64,000 nucleotides of DNA from Granulibacter bethesdensis (lineage in GTDB: Bacteria > Pseudomonadota > Alphaproteobacteria > Acetobacterales > Acetobacteraceae): positions 62,001 to 126,000 of the forward strand of contig NZ_CP018194.1 of assembly GCF_001889545.1 (NCBI RefSeq), in the 5' to 3' direction. The translations under genes were made by a program, and so were the position numbers. The notes below the pieces were generated by a model. The model made no database searches, had not been told where the DNA came from, and saw only the letters and a list, made by a program, of their open reading frames with translations. Numbering within the stretch: position 1 is the stretch's first letter; every line of letters begins with the position of its first letter. Shown piece by piece: positions 29,218 to 37,273 of this stretch.

Positions 29218-29483
29218 GAGCGGGACTCGCCGATCTTGTAGGTGCTGAGGATGACGTCGGTGCGGGTATCACGCACCGCGTTGAAGAAGCGGCCGCAGCC
29301 ATGAGCATGCCGCCACCGTTCCGCGTGCTCTCCCTTGGGGTTGGAGCGCATGTAGAGATAGGCGGTCCATTCCTCATCACTGAGCAGGGCGGGATCGGCT
29401 GGGCGAACCAGATGCGCTTCCCCGCCATAGGTGAATTCGAGTTCGGGTCGCTGACCGCAATAAGGACAGGTAATCAGCAGCAT
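29214..29483 (-). CDS. soxD: Sarcosine oxidase delta subunit
   Basis: The 89-residue zinc-knuckle subunit has C6 and C9 in MLLITCPYCGQRPE and H59, H61 and C63 in WRHAHGCGRFFNAVRDT; the C6/C9/H59/C63 set fits the family's structural zinc site. Its length is normal for SoxD. It lies 33 bases after soxB with a GGAAGGG ribosome-binding site and overlaps soxA by four bases. Confidence 0.95.
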   Translation of the reverse strand: MLLITCPYCGQRPELEFTYGGEAHLVRPADPALLSDEEWTAYLYMRSNPKGEHAERWRHAHGCGRFFNAVRDTRTDVILSTYKIGESRS

Positions 29484-29516
29484 CGTGTCGCCCTTCCGTG
29501 CCGGGATGGGAATGAA

Positions 29517-30770
29517 TTAATGCGCAACCGCAGCAGCGGCCGCTTCGTCGATCAGGAATCCGTCCCGGAACCGCTCGATGGTGAACGGGGCGTTGATTTT
29601 GTGAGGCTCGTCACGGGCGATGGTGTAGGCCAGCAGATGGGCCGCGCCTGGTGTGGCCTTGAACCCGCCTGTGCCCCAGCCGCAATTCACATACAGGCCG
29701 GGTACCGAGGTTTTCGCGATGATGGGAGAACGGTCCGGCGTCACATCGACGATGCCCCCCCAGTTGCGCAGCATCCGCATGCGGCGGAACATCGGGAACA
29801 GCTCGCAGATGGCATCCAGCGTATGGGTGGCGATATGCAGGCCGCCGCGCTGGGTGTAGCTGGTATAGGCATCAGTGCCTGCCCCGATCACCAGCTCACC
29901 TTTGTCGGACTGGCTGATATAGGCGTGAATGGTGTTGCTCATCACCACGCAGGGGAAGACGGGTTTAACGGGTTCCGACACCAGCGCCTGCAACGGATAA
30001 CTTTCGAGAGGCAGGCGAACACCGGCCATGCCCAGCACCATACTGGTATGACCCGCGGCGGACACGCCGATTTTCGGGGTGCGAATCACGCCGCGTGTCG
30101 TTTCCACCGCCTCTACCGCGCCGGATGCATTCCGGCGGATCCCGGTGACTTCACAGTTTTGTATAATATCGACACCAAGGGCATCAGCCGCGCGTGCATA
30201 ACCCCAGGCCACCGCATCATGGCGGGCCGTTCCCGCCCGGCGCTGCAACGCGGCCCCCAGTACGGGATGGCGCATATTGTTGGAGATATTCAGCGGCGGG
30301 CAGAATTCTTTCGCTTCTTCCGCCGTCAGCCATTCATTATCGACGCCGTTCAGACGATTGGCGTGAACATGTCGCTTGAAGCTCTGCACGTCGTGAACGT
30401 TATGGGCCAGCATCAGCACGCCGCGCTGGCTGAACATCACATTATAGTTCAGTTCCTGCGTCAGCCCTTCCCAGAGCTTCAGCGCATGATCATACAGGGC
30501 AGCGCTTTCATCGAACAGGTAGTTGGAACGGATGATCGTCGTGTTACGGCCGGTATTACCGCCGCCAATCCATCCTTTTTCCAGGACGGCGATGTTACGC
30601 AGCCCATGTTCCTTGGCCAGATAATATGCGGCGCCGAGACCATGGCCGCCCCCGCCGATGATAACGGCGTCATAGGCTGCTTTCGGCTCAGGATCCCGCC
30701 ACTGCCGCTGCCAGCCGCGATGGCCGCCCAGCGTGTTCCGGATCAGGGAAAAAGCGGAGAATTTCTGCAT
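29517..30770 (-). CDS. soxB: Sarcosine oxidase beta subunit
   Basis: The 417-residue beta subunit carries the FAD-binding motif [24 protein letters not shown] and then [20 protein letters not shown]. It also has the C-terminal [27 protein letters not shown] block of the DadA/SoxB oxidoreductases. In the tetrameric enzyme it oxidises sarcosine and passes electrons to covalent FMN and then oxygen, giving H2O2 and glycine. CAGGAG precedes the ATG. It heads the minus-strand run soxB-soxD-soxA-soxG-sdaA-regulator and is divergent from choX. Confidence 0.96.
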   Translation of the reverse strand: MQKFSAFSLIRNTLGGHRGWQRQWRDPEPKAAYDAVIIGGGGHGLGAAYYLAKEHGLRNIAVLEKGWIGGGNTGRNTTIIRSNYLFDESAALYDHALKLWEGLTQELNYNVMFSQRGVLMLAHNVHDVQSFKRHVHANRLNGVDNEWLTAEEAKEFCPPLNISNNMRHPVLGAALQRRAGTARHDAVAWGYARAADALGVDIIQNCEVTGIRRNASGAVEAVETTRGVIRTPKIGVSAAGHTSMVLGMAGVRLPLESYPLQALVSEPVKPVFPCVVMSNTIHAYISQSDKGELVIGAGTDAYTSYTQRGGLHIATHTLDAICELFPMFRRMRMLRNWGGIVDVTPDRSPIIAKTSVPGLYVNCGWGTGGFKATPGAAHLLAYTIARDEPHKINAPFTIERFRDGFLIDEAAAAAVAH

Positions 30771-31297
30771 GACGAACTCCTGGCGCGTCTTGCGATATCG
30801 GCGGTTTCAGCGCGGTCGCAGAGGCGGTGCATCCTTGTATTCGCATAACGGGGTTGCGTCATGCAGGTATGAAACAGAACATTTTCTTGAATGATTGCGA
30901 CAGACGCCTTTTTGTGTCGGAGGCGTCATGTCGCTAACATTCATGTTTTTTGTCGTGCATAAGCATGCCGACCCTGCCATCTTCCTGAAATGATAAAAGG
31001 AACGGGTTTCCAGGGTATGGTGAAGTCCGGCGTAAGGGCGGATCATAAAACAAACCGCCTTCTATAAAATAAAGCAGTCCTGATTTTTCCGACACACCGG
31101 AGGCAAAGGCTGCAACAAAAGGGGGTCTCCCATTGCATAAGCGAATGGAAGGCTGATGAGGAAACGGAAGATGAAGCTTGCTTCTTTCCCCTGGGGGGAT
31201 CGGGGGCATTCAGACTTCCGGCTGAACATGGCGATTGCGACGGTTCATGGCCGGGGTAGGAGATAGTCTTGCCCTTTGTATCGATGGAGGAATGAAC
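30771..31297. promoter_or_regulatory. Divergent soxB-choX control region with inverted repeat
   Basis: This 527-base gap separates the divergent soxB and choX operons and must hold both promoters. At 30903-30909 (GACGCCT) and 30921-30927 (AGGCGTC) there is a perfect seven-base inverted repeat with an 11-base spacer; the flanks CGACA (30898-30902) and TGTCG (30929-30933) extend it imperfectly. It could be a regulator site, possibly for one of the two GlxA-type regulators, or a hairpin. Reading frames in the gap have no family features and I treat them as chance. Confidence 0.4.
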
Positions 31298-32251
31298 ATG
31301 CGGAATTCCGTGACTGCACGCTTGCGCGCGGTCTTGATGGCCAGTGTGGGTTTTGGCCTGTTTGCCACTACTGCGGCCCAGGCTGATCCCTCTTCCTGTC
31401 GTAAGGTGCGCCTGTCCGATATCGGATGGACGGATGTTTCCGCCACAACAGCGGTTACGGCGGTGTTGCTGAAAGATCTTGGTTATCGCCCGGATGTAGC
31501 GCTTCTGTCGCTCCCGGTTACATACCGGTCGCTTGCAGACAAACAACTGGATGTTTTCACCGGCAACTGGATGCCTTCCGGCGCGGCTGACCGGAAACCT
31601 TATGAAGCGTCCCTTGATATTATCGGCCCCAATCTGGCGGGAGCGAAATATACGTTGGCGGTGCCCGCGTATCTCTATGATGCCGGGCTGCATGATTTCG
31701 CCGATATCAGCAAATTCGCCGACAAGCTGGGCAACAAGATTTATGGCATCGAGCCGGGCAATGACGGCAACCGTCACATCCTGGAAATGATCGACAGGAA
31801 CGCCAACAATCTCGGCAAGTTCAAGCTGGTCGAAAGCAGCGAGCAGGGCATGCTGGCGGAAATAGACCGCAAAATCCGGAACAAGGAACCAATCGTGTTT
31901 CTGGGATGGGAGCCTCATCCGATGAACACGCTTTACAAGATCAAATATCTGACCGGCGGTGACAAGGAATTCGGCCCGAATTACGGTGGTGCCGAGATCT
32001 TCACCAACACCTGGAAGGGCTATTCAGAAAAATGCCCGAATGTCGGGAAGCTGCTGCACAATATGCATTTCTCACTGGATGGTGAGAATAAAATGATGGA
32101 TGCGATCATGAATCATCATGTCGATCCACCGAAGGCTGCGAAAGCCTGGCTCCGCAGCAATCCCGACACTGTCAAAACATGGCTGGATGGCGTTACGACT
32201 TATGATGGTTCGCCGGGCTGGGAAGCCGTCAAGGCCAAACTGGGCGACTGA
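31298..32251 (+). CDS. choX: Choline/betaine ABC transporter, periplasmic binding protein
   Basis: A 317-residue exported solute-binding protein. The Sec signal peptide runs from MRNSVTARLRAVLMASVGFGLFA to a TTAAQA cleavage region. The mature part has the OpuAC/ChoX fold features: VRLSDIGWTDVSATTAVTAVLLKDLGY, DVFTGNWMPSG, GLHDFADISKFADKL, IEPGNDGNR and VFLGWEPHPMN. Aromatic residues in these motifs normally form the cation-pi box for trimethylammonium groups. GGAGG at 31286-31290 is well placed for ATG 31298 and too close to ATG 31292. It is the first gene of choXWV, which feeds the adjacent betaine pathway. Confidence 0.92.
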   Translation: MRNSVTARLRAVLMASVGFGLFATTAAQADPSSCRKVRLSDIGWTDVSATTAVTAVLLKDLGYRPDVALLSLPVTYRSLADKQLDVFTGNWMPSGAADRKPYEASLDIIGPNLAGAKYTLAVPAYLYDAGLHDFADISKFADKLGNKIYGIEPGNDGNRHILEMIDRNANNLGKFKLVESSEQGMLAEIDRKIRNKEPIVFLGWEPHPMNTLYKIKYLTGGDKEFGPNYGGAEIFTNTWKGYSEKCPNVGKLLHNMHFSLDGENKMMDAIMNHHVDPPKAAKAWLRSNPDTVKTWLDGVTTYDGSPGWEAVKAKLGD

Positions 32252-32270
32252 TCAGTAAGGAAACGCGGCG

Positions 32271-33122
32271 ATGGAATGGATTACCGACTGGATCAGCGAC
32301 AGGAAAATTCCTGTCGGCGCATGGATTGCCCGTCTGATCGACCTGTTAAAGCAGCATAGTCAGGGCCTGTTTGACGCGATCTCTATCGCGGTCAGTGCTG
32401 TTATCAATGGCTTTTCTTCTCTGCTGTTGAGTGTGCCCGGTCCGCTGATGATCGTGCTGCTGGCGGTGCTGGCCTATGTGATGCGACGATCTGTTTCCAT
32501 TGCCGTGTTCACTGCAGCGGCCCTGCTTTTCATTCTGAATCAGGGCTATTGGGATGAGACGATGCAGACTCTGGCGCTGGTCCTGAGTTCCGCGCTGGTC
32601 TCCACCCTGATCGGGGTGCCGCTGGGTATTGCGGCGGCGCATCGCCCATGGTTGGCGCAGGGGATGCGGCCGGTGCTGGATCTGATGCAGACCCTGCCGA
32701 CATTCGTTTATCTGATTCCGACTCTGGTTCTGTTCGGGCTGGGGGCGGTGCCAGGTTTGATTTCCACAGTGATTTTCGCACTGCCGGCTCCAATCCGTCT
32801 GACGCAGCTGGGCATTTCCTCCGTGCCGAGACCGTTGATCGAGGCCGGTGAAGCGTTTGGCGCAACACGGTGGCAATTGCTGTGGAAAGTGGAATTGCCG
32901 GGGGCGAAGACCATGATTCTGGCCGGTCTGACCCAGTGCATCATGCTCAGTCTGTCCATGGTGGTGATCGCGGCGCTGGTGGGTGCCGGCGGTCTTGGTG
33001 TGCCGGTCGTGCGGGCACTCAATACGGTGCGTGTGGATACCGGGTTTGAAGCCGGGCTGGCGATTGTGCTGCTGGCCATTATGCTGGACCGTGTGTTCCG
33101 CCCGTCTGAGGATCAATCATGA
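32271..33122 (+). CDS. choW: Choline/betaine ABC transporter, permease
   Basis: The 283-residue permease has several membrane helices after a short amphipathic start (ITDWISDRKIPVGAWIARLIDLL). The ABC permease coupling motif lies in LIEAGEAFGATRWQLLWKVELPGAKTMILAGLTQ (the EAA loop). This is the ProW/ChoW branch of the betaine/choline uptake family. It follows choX by 19 bases and overlaps choV by four, giving a co-translated operon. Confidence 0.93.
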   Translation: MEWITDWISDRKIPVGAWIARLIDLLKQHSQGLFDAISIAVSAVINGFSSLLLSVPGPLMIVLLAVLAYVMRRSVSIAVFTAAALLFILNQGYWDETMQTLALVLSSALVSTLIGVPLGIAAAHRPWLAQGMRPVLDLMQTLPTFVYLIPTLVLFGLGAVPGLISTVIFALPAPIRLTQLGISSVPRPLIEAGEAFGATRWQLLWKVELPGAKTMILAGLTQCIMLSLSMVVIAALVGAGGLGVPVVRALNTVRVDTGFEAGLAIVLLAIMLDRVFRPSEDQS

Positions 33123-34387
33123 TGAGCAGCGATAAACAGGACAGCCTGGATGCTGTTTCCGTTCCGGCCGTCGAGTTTCGGGATGTTGACATCCTTTTCG
33201 GCGGATCGACGCAAACCCGGCGCGAGGCGATCGGTTTGGTCGATTCCGGTGTCAGCCGGGCAGATATTCTGGAACGCACCGGGGTTGTCGTCGGTGTCGC
33301 AGGGGCTAATCTGAAGGTCGGTCACGGTGAAATCAGTGTGTTGATGGGTTTGTCGGGTTCCGGCAAGTCTACCCTGCTGCGCGCCGCCAATGGTTTGAAC
33401 AAGGTAACCCGCGGCTCCGTCCTGCTGCGTCATGGCGATAACGACGTGATCGATATTGCCAGTTGCGATGCCAAAACACTTCGTCAGGCCCGTATGGAAC
33501 GGGTAGCAATGGTCTTTCAGCAATTCGCTTTGTTGCCCTGGCGCACAGTGCGGGAAAATGTCGGCATCGGTCTGGAACTACGTGGTGTTTCCACTGCCGA
33601 TCGCCGGGTGGTGGTGGATGAGAAGCTGGAACTGGTGGGTCTGAGCGCATGGGCTGATCGCTATGCCCATGAACTGTCCGGCGGTATGCAGCAGCGTGTG
33701 GGGCTGGCCCGCGCCTTTGCCACCGATGCTGATATCCTGCTGATGGATGAGCCGTTCAGCGCGTTGGATCCGCTGATCCGCGCCAAATTGCAGGATGAGC
33801 TGCTTCAGCTGCAAAGCCGCGTCAAAAAGACCATTGTGTTCGTCAGTCATGATCTGGATGAGGCACTGAAGCTTGGTAATCACATCACAATCATGGAAGG
33901 TGGTCGAATCGTGCAGACCGGTACGCCGGAGGATATCGTCCTGCGTCCTGCTGACCATTATGTCGAGGAATTCGTTCGGCACATGAACCCGCTGAATGTG
34001 CTGTGTGCCGAGACGCTGATGCGGCCGCTCTCGACATTCGCGCGGGAAGGCGATGGAGTGCTGCTGGATGGCGCCCGCACTTTGAAAGTCGCATTGGGTG
34101 GGGGCGATGTCATTCTCTCTGCTTCGTTGAATGACGTCCAGGTTCCCGTCCACGAGATTGAGTCCTTCGATCCGGAGAATGATGGACAGGTACCGCAAGG
34201 AATCGCGGCTGTGCCGCTGTCGGCCGGGCTGCGGATGGTCGTCAATCTGCGTCAGGCAACCGGTTATCCCGTGCTGCTGGTGGATCAGGGCCATCTGCGG
34301 GGTGTGTGCGATGATGGTGAAATTCTCAAGGCGTTCAGTGGGCTGGAGCGACGCAGCAATCAGGGCGTCCTGCCGGAACTGGTCTGA
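33119..34387 (+). CDS. choV: Choline/betaine ABC transporter, ATP-binding protein
   Basis: The 422-residue ATPase contains Walker A GLSGSGKST, the Q-loop VFQQFALLPWRTV, the signature LSGGMQQRVGLARA, Walker B DILLMDEPFSALD and the H-loop VFVSHDLDEAL. The ~130-residue C-terminal extension after the ABC domain corresponds to the regulatory (CBS-like or degenerate) tail of ProV/ChoV proteins. The N-terminal ~25 residues (FGGSTQTRREAIGLVDSG) resemble the ChoV type. The start overlaps choW by four bases. A strong terminator follows. Confidence 0.94.
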   Translation: MMSSDKQDSLDAVSVPAVEFRDVDILFGGSTQTRREAIGLVDSGVSRADILERTGVVVGVAGANLKVGHGEISVLMGLSGSGKSTLLRAANGLNKVTRGSVLLRHGDNDVIDIASCDAKTLRQARMERVAMVFQQFALLPWRTVRENVGIGLELRGVSTADRRVVVDEKLELVGLSAWADRYAHELSGGMQQRVGLARAFATDADILLMDEPFSALDPLIRAKLQDELLQLQSRVKKTIVFVSHDLDEALKLGNHITIMEGGRIVQTGTPEDIVLRPADHYVEEFVRHMNPLNVLCAETLMRPLSTFAREGDGVLLDGARTLKVALGGGDVILSASLNDVQVPVHEIESFDPENDGQVPQGIAAVPLSAGLRMVVNLRQATGYPVLLVDQGHLRGVCDDGEILKAFSGLERRSNQGVLPELV

Positions 34388-34412
34388 TCTGCCTGATCCG
34401 TGGCTTCTTTCA

Positions 34413-34458
34413 ACATAAAACGGGCCCCCTGATGACTATCAGGGGGCCCGTTTTATGT
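34413..34458. terminator. Bidirectional terminator between choV and folE
   Basis: A perfect 21-bp inverted repeat, 34413-34433 and 34438-34458, encloses a GACT loop. The arms start with ACATAAAACGGGCCC and carry A/T runs on both outer sides, so the hairpin should end transcripts from choV (plus) and from folE (minus), which converge here. Confidence 0.92.
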
Positions 34459-34477
34459 TCGGGATTGGTGCGCGCGA

Positions 34478-35131
34478 TCAGCCGAGGGCGCTGGGCTGGA
34501 CCGGATTATTGATCATTGCCATCAACTCCCGCCGTGTTTCGGGATTGGTGCGGAACACACCCAGCATGCGGCTGGTGACCATGCTGACGCCGGTCTTGTG
34601 TACGCCACGAGTCGTCATGCATTGATGCGCAGCCTCGACGATAACGGCCACGCCGTGCGGCTGAAGAACTGAGTCGATCGTATTGGCGATCTGGGCGGTC
34701 AGCTTTTCCTGAATTTGCAGGCGCTTGGAGAAAGCCTCCACCACCCGCGCCAGTTTGCTGATGCCCACGACGCGATGGCGCGGCAGATAGGCAACATGGG
34801 CACGGCCGATGATCGGAGCCATGTGATGTTCGCAGAAGCTCTCGATACGGATACCCCGAAGCAGGATGATCTCATCATATCCCTCGGTTTCCGAGAATGT
34901 CCGTTCCAGCACTTTCACCGGATCATCGTGATAGCCTGCAAACCACTCCTCATACGCACGAACCACGCGGGAAGGAGTTTCCTGAAGCCCTTCGCGGTCT
35001 GGATCATCACAGGTCCAACGCAGCAGGGTACGTACAGCCTGTTCGGCTTCCTGGCGGCTCGGGCGACTGGTCTCCGGCCTGTCCGTCTCGGCAGGGAGAT
35101 CAGAGGGGCGGAGCGAAGGCGCATCGGTCAA
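34478..35131 (-). CDS. folE: GTP cyclohydrolase I
   Basis: FolE makes 7,8-dihydroneopterin triphosphate, the first step to tetrahydrofolate. The 217-residue enzyme shows [20 protein letters not shown], the zinc motif [39 protein letters not shown], and the second zinc Cys in [11 protein letters not shown]. The start is unsure. TTG 35131 has AAGAGGA seven bases upstream, whereas GTG 35182 gives 17 extra residues without homology. Its position near sarcosine oxidase may simply be convenient: SoxA consumes tetrahydrofolate, but folE is convergent to cho and not in the same operon. Confidence 0.95.
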   Translation of the reverse strand: MTDAPSLRPSDLPAETDRPETSRPSRQEAEQAVRTLLRWTCDDPDREGLQETPSRVVRAYEEWFAGYHDDPVKVLERTFSETEGYDEIILLRGIRIESFCEHHMAPIIGRAHVAYLPRHRVVGISKLARVVEAFSKRLQIQEKLTAQIANTIDSVLQPHGVAVIVEAAHQCMTTRGVHKTGVSMVTSRMLGVFRTNPETRRELMAMINNPVQPSALG

Positions 35132-35266
35132 CTCGGTAGTCCTCTTGCGGAAGGGCAGGGGATGTCGGCACCGCGATGACACGCGGTCATGATCGTTTAT
35201 GGGATGATGAGGGCGTTACGCCAATGCCGGAAGATGCGGAACGGGGCTTTCAGTCAGGCAGTCATA

Positions 35267-35677
35267 TCAATGCAGCTTTGTGTTCTGATGGGGGCTGTCG
35301 AGGCTGAAGGCCGGAATGGTGGTATCGAAGGCCTCACCGGAGGATGTTTCGATCATATGATACGTTCCGTGCATAAAGCCTGAGGGCGTATCGAGAGGCG
35401 TGCCGGAAGTATAATTGAATTCTTCCCCGGGTTCCAGCACAGGCTGTTCTCCTACCACGCCGTCACCATGAATATGCTGGGTATGGCCCAGCGCATTGGT
35501 GATGTGCCAGGTACGCTGGAGCAGTTGAACCGTGGAAGAACCCTCGTTGGCAATACATACCCGATAGGCCCATACGAAATGGTGGTCATCAGGGCGGGAC
35601 TGATCGGCCAGATAGATTGGCTGCACAGTCACGCGGATGTGCCGGGTCACGCAGACATAGGCGTTGTCATCGCTCAT
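35267..35677 (-). CDS. apaG: ApaG family protein (Co2+/Mg2+ efflux-associated)
   Basis: A 136-residue ApaG domain protein. It shows ITVQPIYL-like VTVQPIYLADQSRPDDHHFVWAYRV, LLQRTWHITNALG, VVGEQPVLEPGEEFNYTSGTPLDTPSGFMHGTYHM, the typical fibronectin-III-like ApaG core. The role is poorly defined; loss in enterobacteria affects cobalt tolerance. Start at 35677 (MSDDNAY) excludes an upstream cysteine-rich stretch without homology. Confidence 0.93.
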   Translation of the reverse strand: MSDDNAYVCVTRHIRVTVQPIYLADQSRPDDHHFVWAYRVCIANEGSSTVQLLQRTWHITNALGHTQHIHGDGVVGEQPVLEPGEEFNYTSGTPLDTPSGFMHGTYHMIETSSGEAFDTTIPAFSLDSPHQNTKLH

Positions 35678-35752
35678 GAGTGGATCATCAATCGTGTGGT
35701 GCTTGCAGACATGCCTATAGAATGAGGAGGCTTGCCTCTGATCGCAATGGCG

Positions 35753-35786
35753 GCAGGCCGGATTGGGGCGGCACAATCCGGCCTGC
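35753..35786. terminator. Hairpin downstream of metZ
   Basis: A perfect 13-bp stem, GCAGGCCGGATTG (35753-35765) and CAATCCGGCCTGC (35774-35786), with an eight-base loop, lies 20 bases beyond the metZ stop on the minus strand. No T run follows on either side, so it may protect the mRNA end or act as a weak terminator. Confidence 0.6.
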
Positions 35787-35806
35787 TCGCTAGGCGCGGT
35801 GGGCTT

Positions 35807-37012
35807 TCATGCAGCCCCGTCCAGGGCCTGAGCCAGATCGGCGCACAGATCCTCTGCATCCTCCAGTCCGACAGAAAGGCGGATGACGCCCTCCCCGATT
35901 CCCAGCCGGGCCCGTTCTGCCTCTCCGATCCGCATGTGGGTTGTGGTGGCCGGATGGGTAACGAGAGATTTGCTGTCGCCCAGATTGTTGGAGATCGCAA
36001 TCAGTTGCAGCCTGTTCAGCACCCGGAAGGCGGTTTCCTTATCTCCCAGATCGGCGGTGACCAGCGTGCCGCCCGCGCTCATCTGCTGTCGGGCCAATGT
36101 GCTTTGCGGGTGATCCTCGCGGAACGGATAGAGCACCCGTGCCACCTCCCGACGGGTGGCCAGAAAATCCGCCACGCGAGCAGCGGAAGCGGAGGCTGCA
36201 TGGACACGCAGTGACAGCGTTTCCAGCCCCTTCGTGATCACCCATGCATTGAAAGCGGACAGGGTAGGGCCGGTATTGCGGGTGAACGGCTGCAACACGT
36301 TTTCCACCCAGTCATTGCTGCCGAGCACAGCCCCCCCCAGCACGCGCCCCTGTCCATCCGCGTGCTTGGTCAGGGAATAGACGACGACATCTGCCCCCAG
36401 CTCCAGCGGCTTTTGCAGCAATGGCGTGGCAAAGACATTATCCACCACAACGATGGCGCCGGATGCATGGGCCAGATCGGCAATGGCCCGCAGGTCAAGC
36501 ACATCCAGCATGGGATTGGAGGGGGTCTCCAGCAGAACCAGCTGTGTCGGTGTGGCCAGCGCATCGCGCCATTGATCGAGGTCTCCGCCATCGACGAACA
36601 CGGCCTCGATCCCGAAACGAGGCAGGAGATTGGCGACAATCCAGTAGCAGGAGCCGAACAGGGCACGGCTGGCGACAACCCTGTCACCGGCTTTCAGATG
36701 GCTCAGCAGGGCTGCATTGACCGCGGCCATACCGCTGGCTGTGACCCGGCAGGCCTCAGCGCCTTCCAGCAGTGTCAGACGTTTTTCCAGCACGGAAATG
36801 GTCGGGTTGCCGAAGCGGGAGTACTGATAATGCTGCTCGGTGCCCAGAAAGGTGTTTTCGGCCTGCTCTGCGCTGTCATAGACAAAGCCGGAGCTGAGGA
36901 AAGGAACCTCCGCCGTTTCCCCGAAATGGCTGCGCTCGGTGCCGCCATGCACAAGGGTGGTGGCGGGACGCCATGCGGGATGAGATCCAGACTGCTTTTT
37001 GAACTGTGTCAT
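35807..37012 (-). CDS. metZ: O-succinylhomoserine sulfhydrylase
   Basis: A 401-residue PLP enzyme of the Cys/Met metabolism family. Visible are ATTLVHGGTERSHFGETAEV, the FLSSGFVYDSAEQAE start, RVTASGMAAVNAALLSHL, VLLETPSNPMLDVLDLRAIADLAH, and the PLP lysine in VVYSLTKHADGQGRVLGGAV. The sequence fits MetZ, which makes homocysteine directly from O-succinylhomoserine and sulfide. ATG 37012 has AAGGAGG eleven bases upstream; ATG 37054 is an in-frame alternative. The gene sits under a SAM-II riboswitch, which supports the methionine role. Confidence 0.92.
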   Translation of the reverse strand: MTQFKKQSGSHPAWRPATTLVHGGTERSHFGETAEVPFLSSGFVYDSAEQAENTFLGTEQHYQYSRFGNPTISVLEKRLTLLEGAEACRVTASGMAAVNAALLSHLKAGDRVVASRALFGSCYWIVANLLPRFGIEAVFVDGGDLDQWRDALATPTQLVLLETPSNPMLDVLDLRAIADLAHASGAIVVVDNVFATPLLQKPLELGADVVVYSLTKHADGQGRVLGGAVLGSNDWVENVLQPFTRNTGPTLSAFNAWVITKGLETLSLRVHAASASAARVADFLATRREVARVLYPFREDHPQSTLARQQMSAGGTLVTADLGDKETAFRVLNRLQLIAISNNLGDSKSLVTHPATTTHMRIGEAERARLGIGEGVIRLSVGLEDAEDLCADLAQALDGAA

Positions 37013-37077
37013 GACCTTGCGGGCCTCCTTCATTGGCCCGGCCTCGACAGCCATAGGGGTGCGAACAACGCTCCCCA

Positions 37078-37136
37078 GGCCTCTTTAGCGCGATTATTTA
37101 ACCTCGCCGCAAGCTGGCCGGACAAATCGCGAGGGA
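37078..37136 (-). promoter_or_regulatory. SAM-II riboswitch of metZ
   Basis: Read on the minus strand, the leader shows the P1 stem CCTCGC/GCGAGG (37129-37134 with 37102-37107) and the conserved loop GATTTG. CTTGC follows, then GTTAAAT after the stem and GCTAAAG at the 3' end. These are the invariant blocks of the SAM-II pseudoknot found in alphaproteobacterial met genes. High SAM should close the pseudoknot and mask the translation start, lowering metZ expression. The element lies 66 bases from ATG 37012 and 24 from ATG 37054. Confidence 0.87.
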
Positions 37137-37199
37137 GGAGACTTCTTAATGCCCACCGGATTGCGTCGTCAACGTCTCCGCCGTATAGGAAAGACAGAG

Positions 37200-37273
37200 G
37201 CGGGTGTAGTTCAATGGTAGAACGGCAGCTTCCCAAGCTGCATACGAGGGTTCGATTCCCTTCACCCGCTCCA
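37200..37273 (+). tRNA. tRNA-Gly (anticodon CCC)
   Basis: A 74-base cloverleaf: acceptor GCGGGTG/CACCCGC, D-arm TAGTTCAATGGTAGAAC, anticodon stem GCAGC/GCTGC around loop TTCCCAA, T-arm with GGTTCGATTCC, and an encoded CCA at 37271-37273. The anticodon CCC reads GGG glycine codons. Confidence 0.96.

Noticed and set aside
26140-29241. Plus-strand open frame of 1033 codons
   Set aside because: It lies antisense to soxA, whose domains are clear, and its translation has no recognisable motifs; long antisense frames are expected in high-GC DNA.
30898-30933. Intrinsic terminator in the soxB-choX gap
   Set aside because: The inverted repeat has no T run and lies upstream of both genes, so it is not a terminator of either one; kept only as a possible operator.
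31043-31918. Minus-strand open frame of 291 codons across the choX start
   Set aside because: Antisense to choX, whose signal peptide and binding motifs are clear; no ribosome-binding site for the minus-strand frame.
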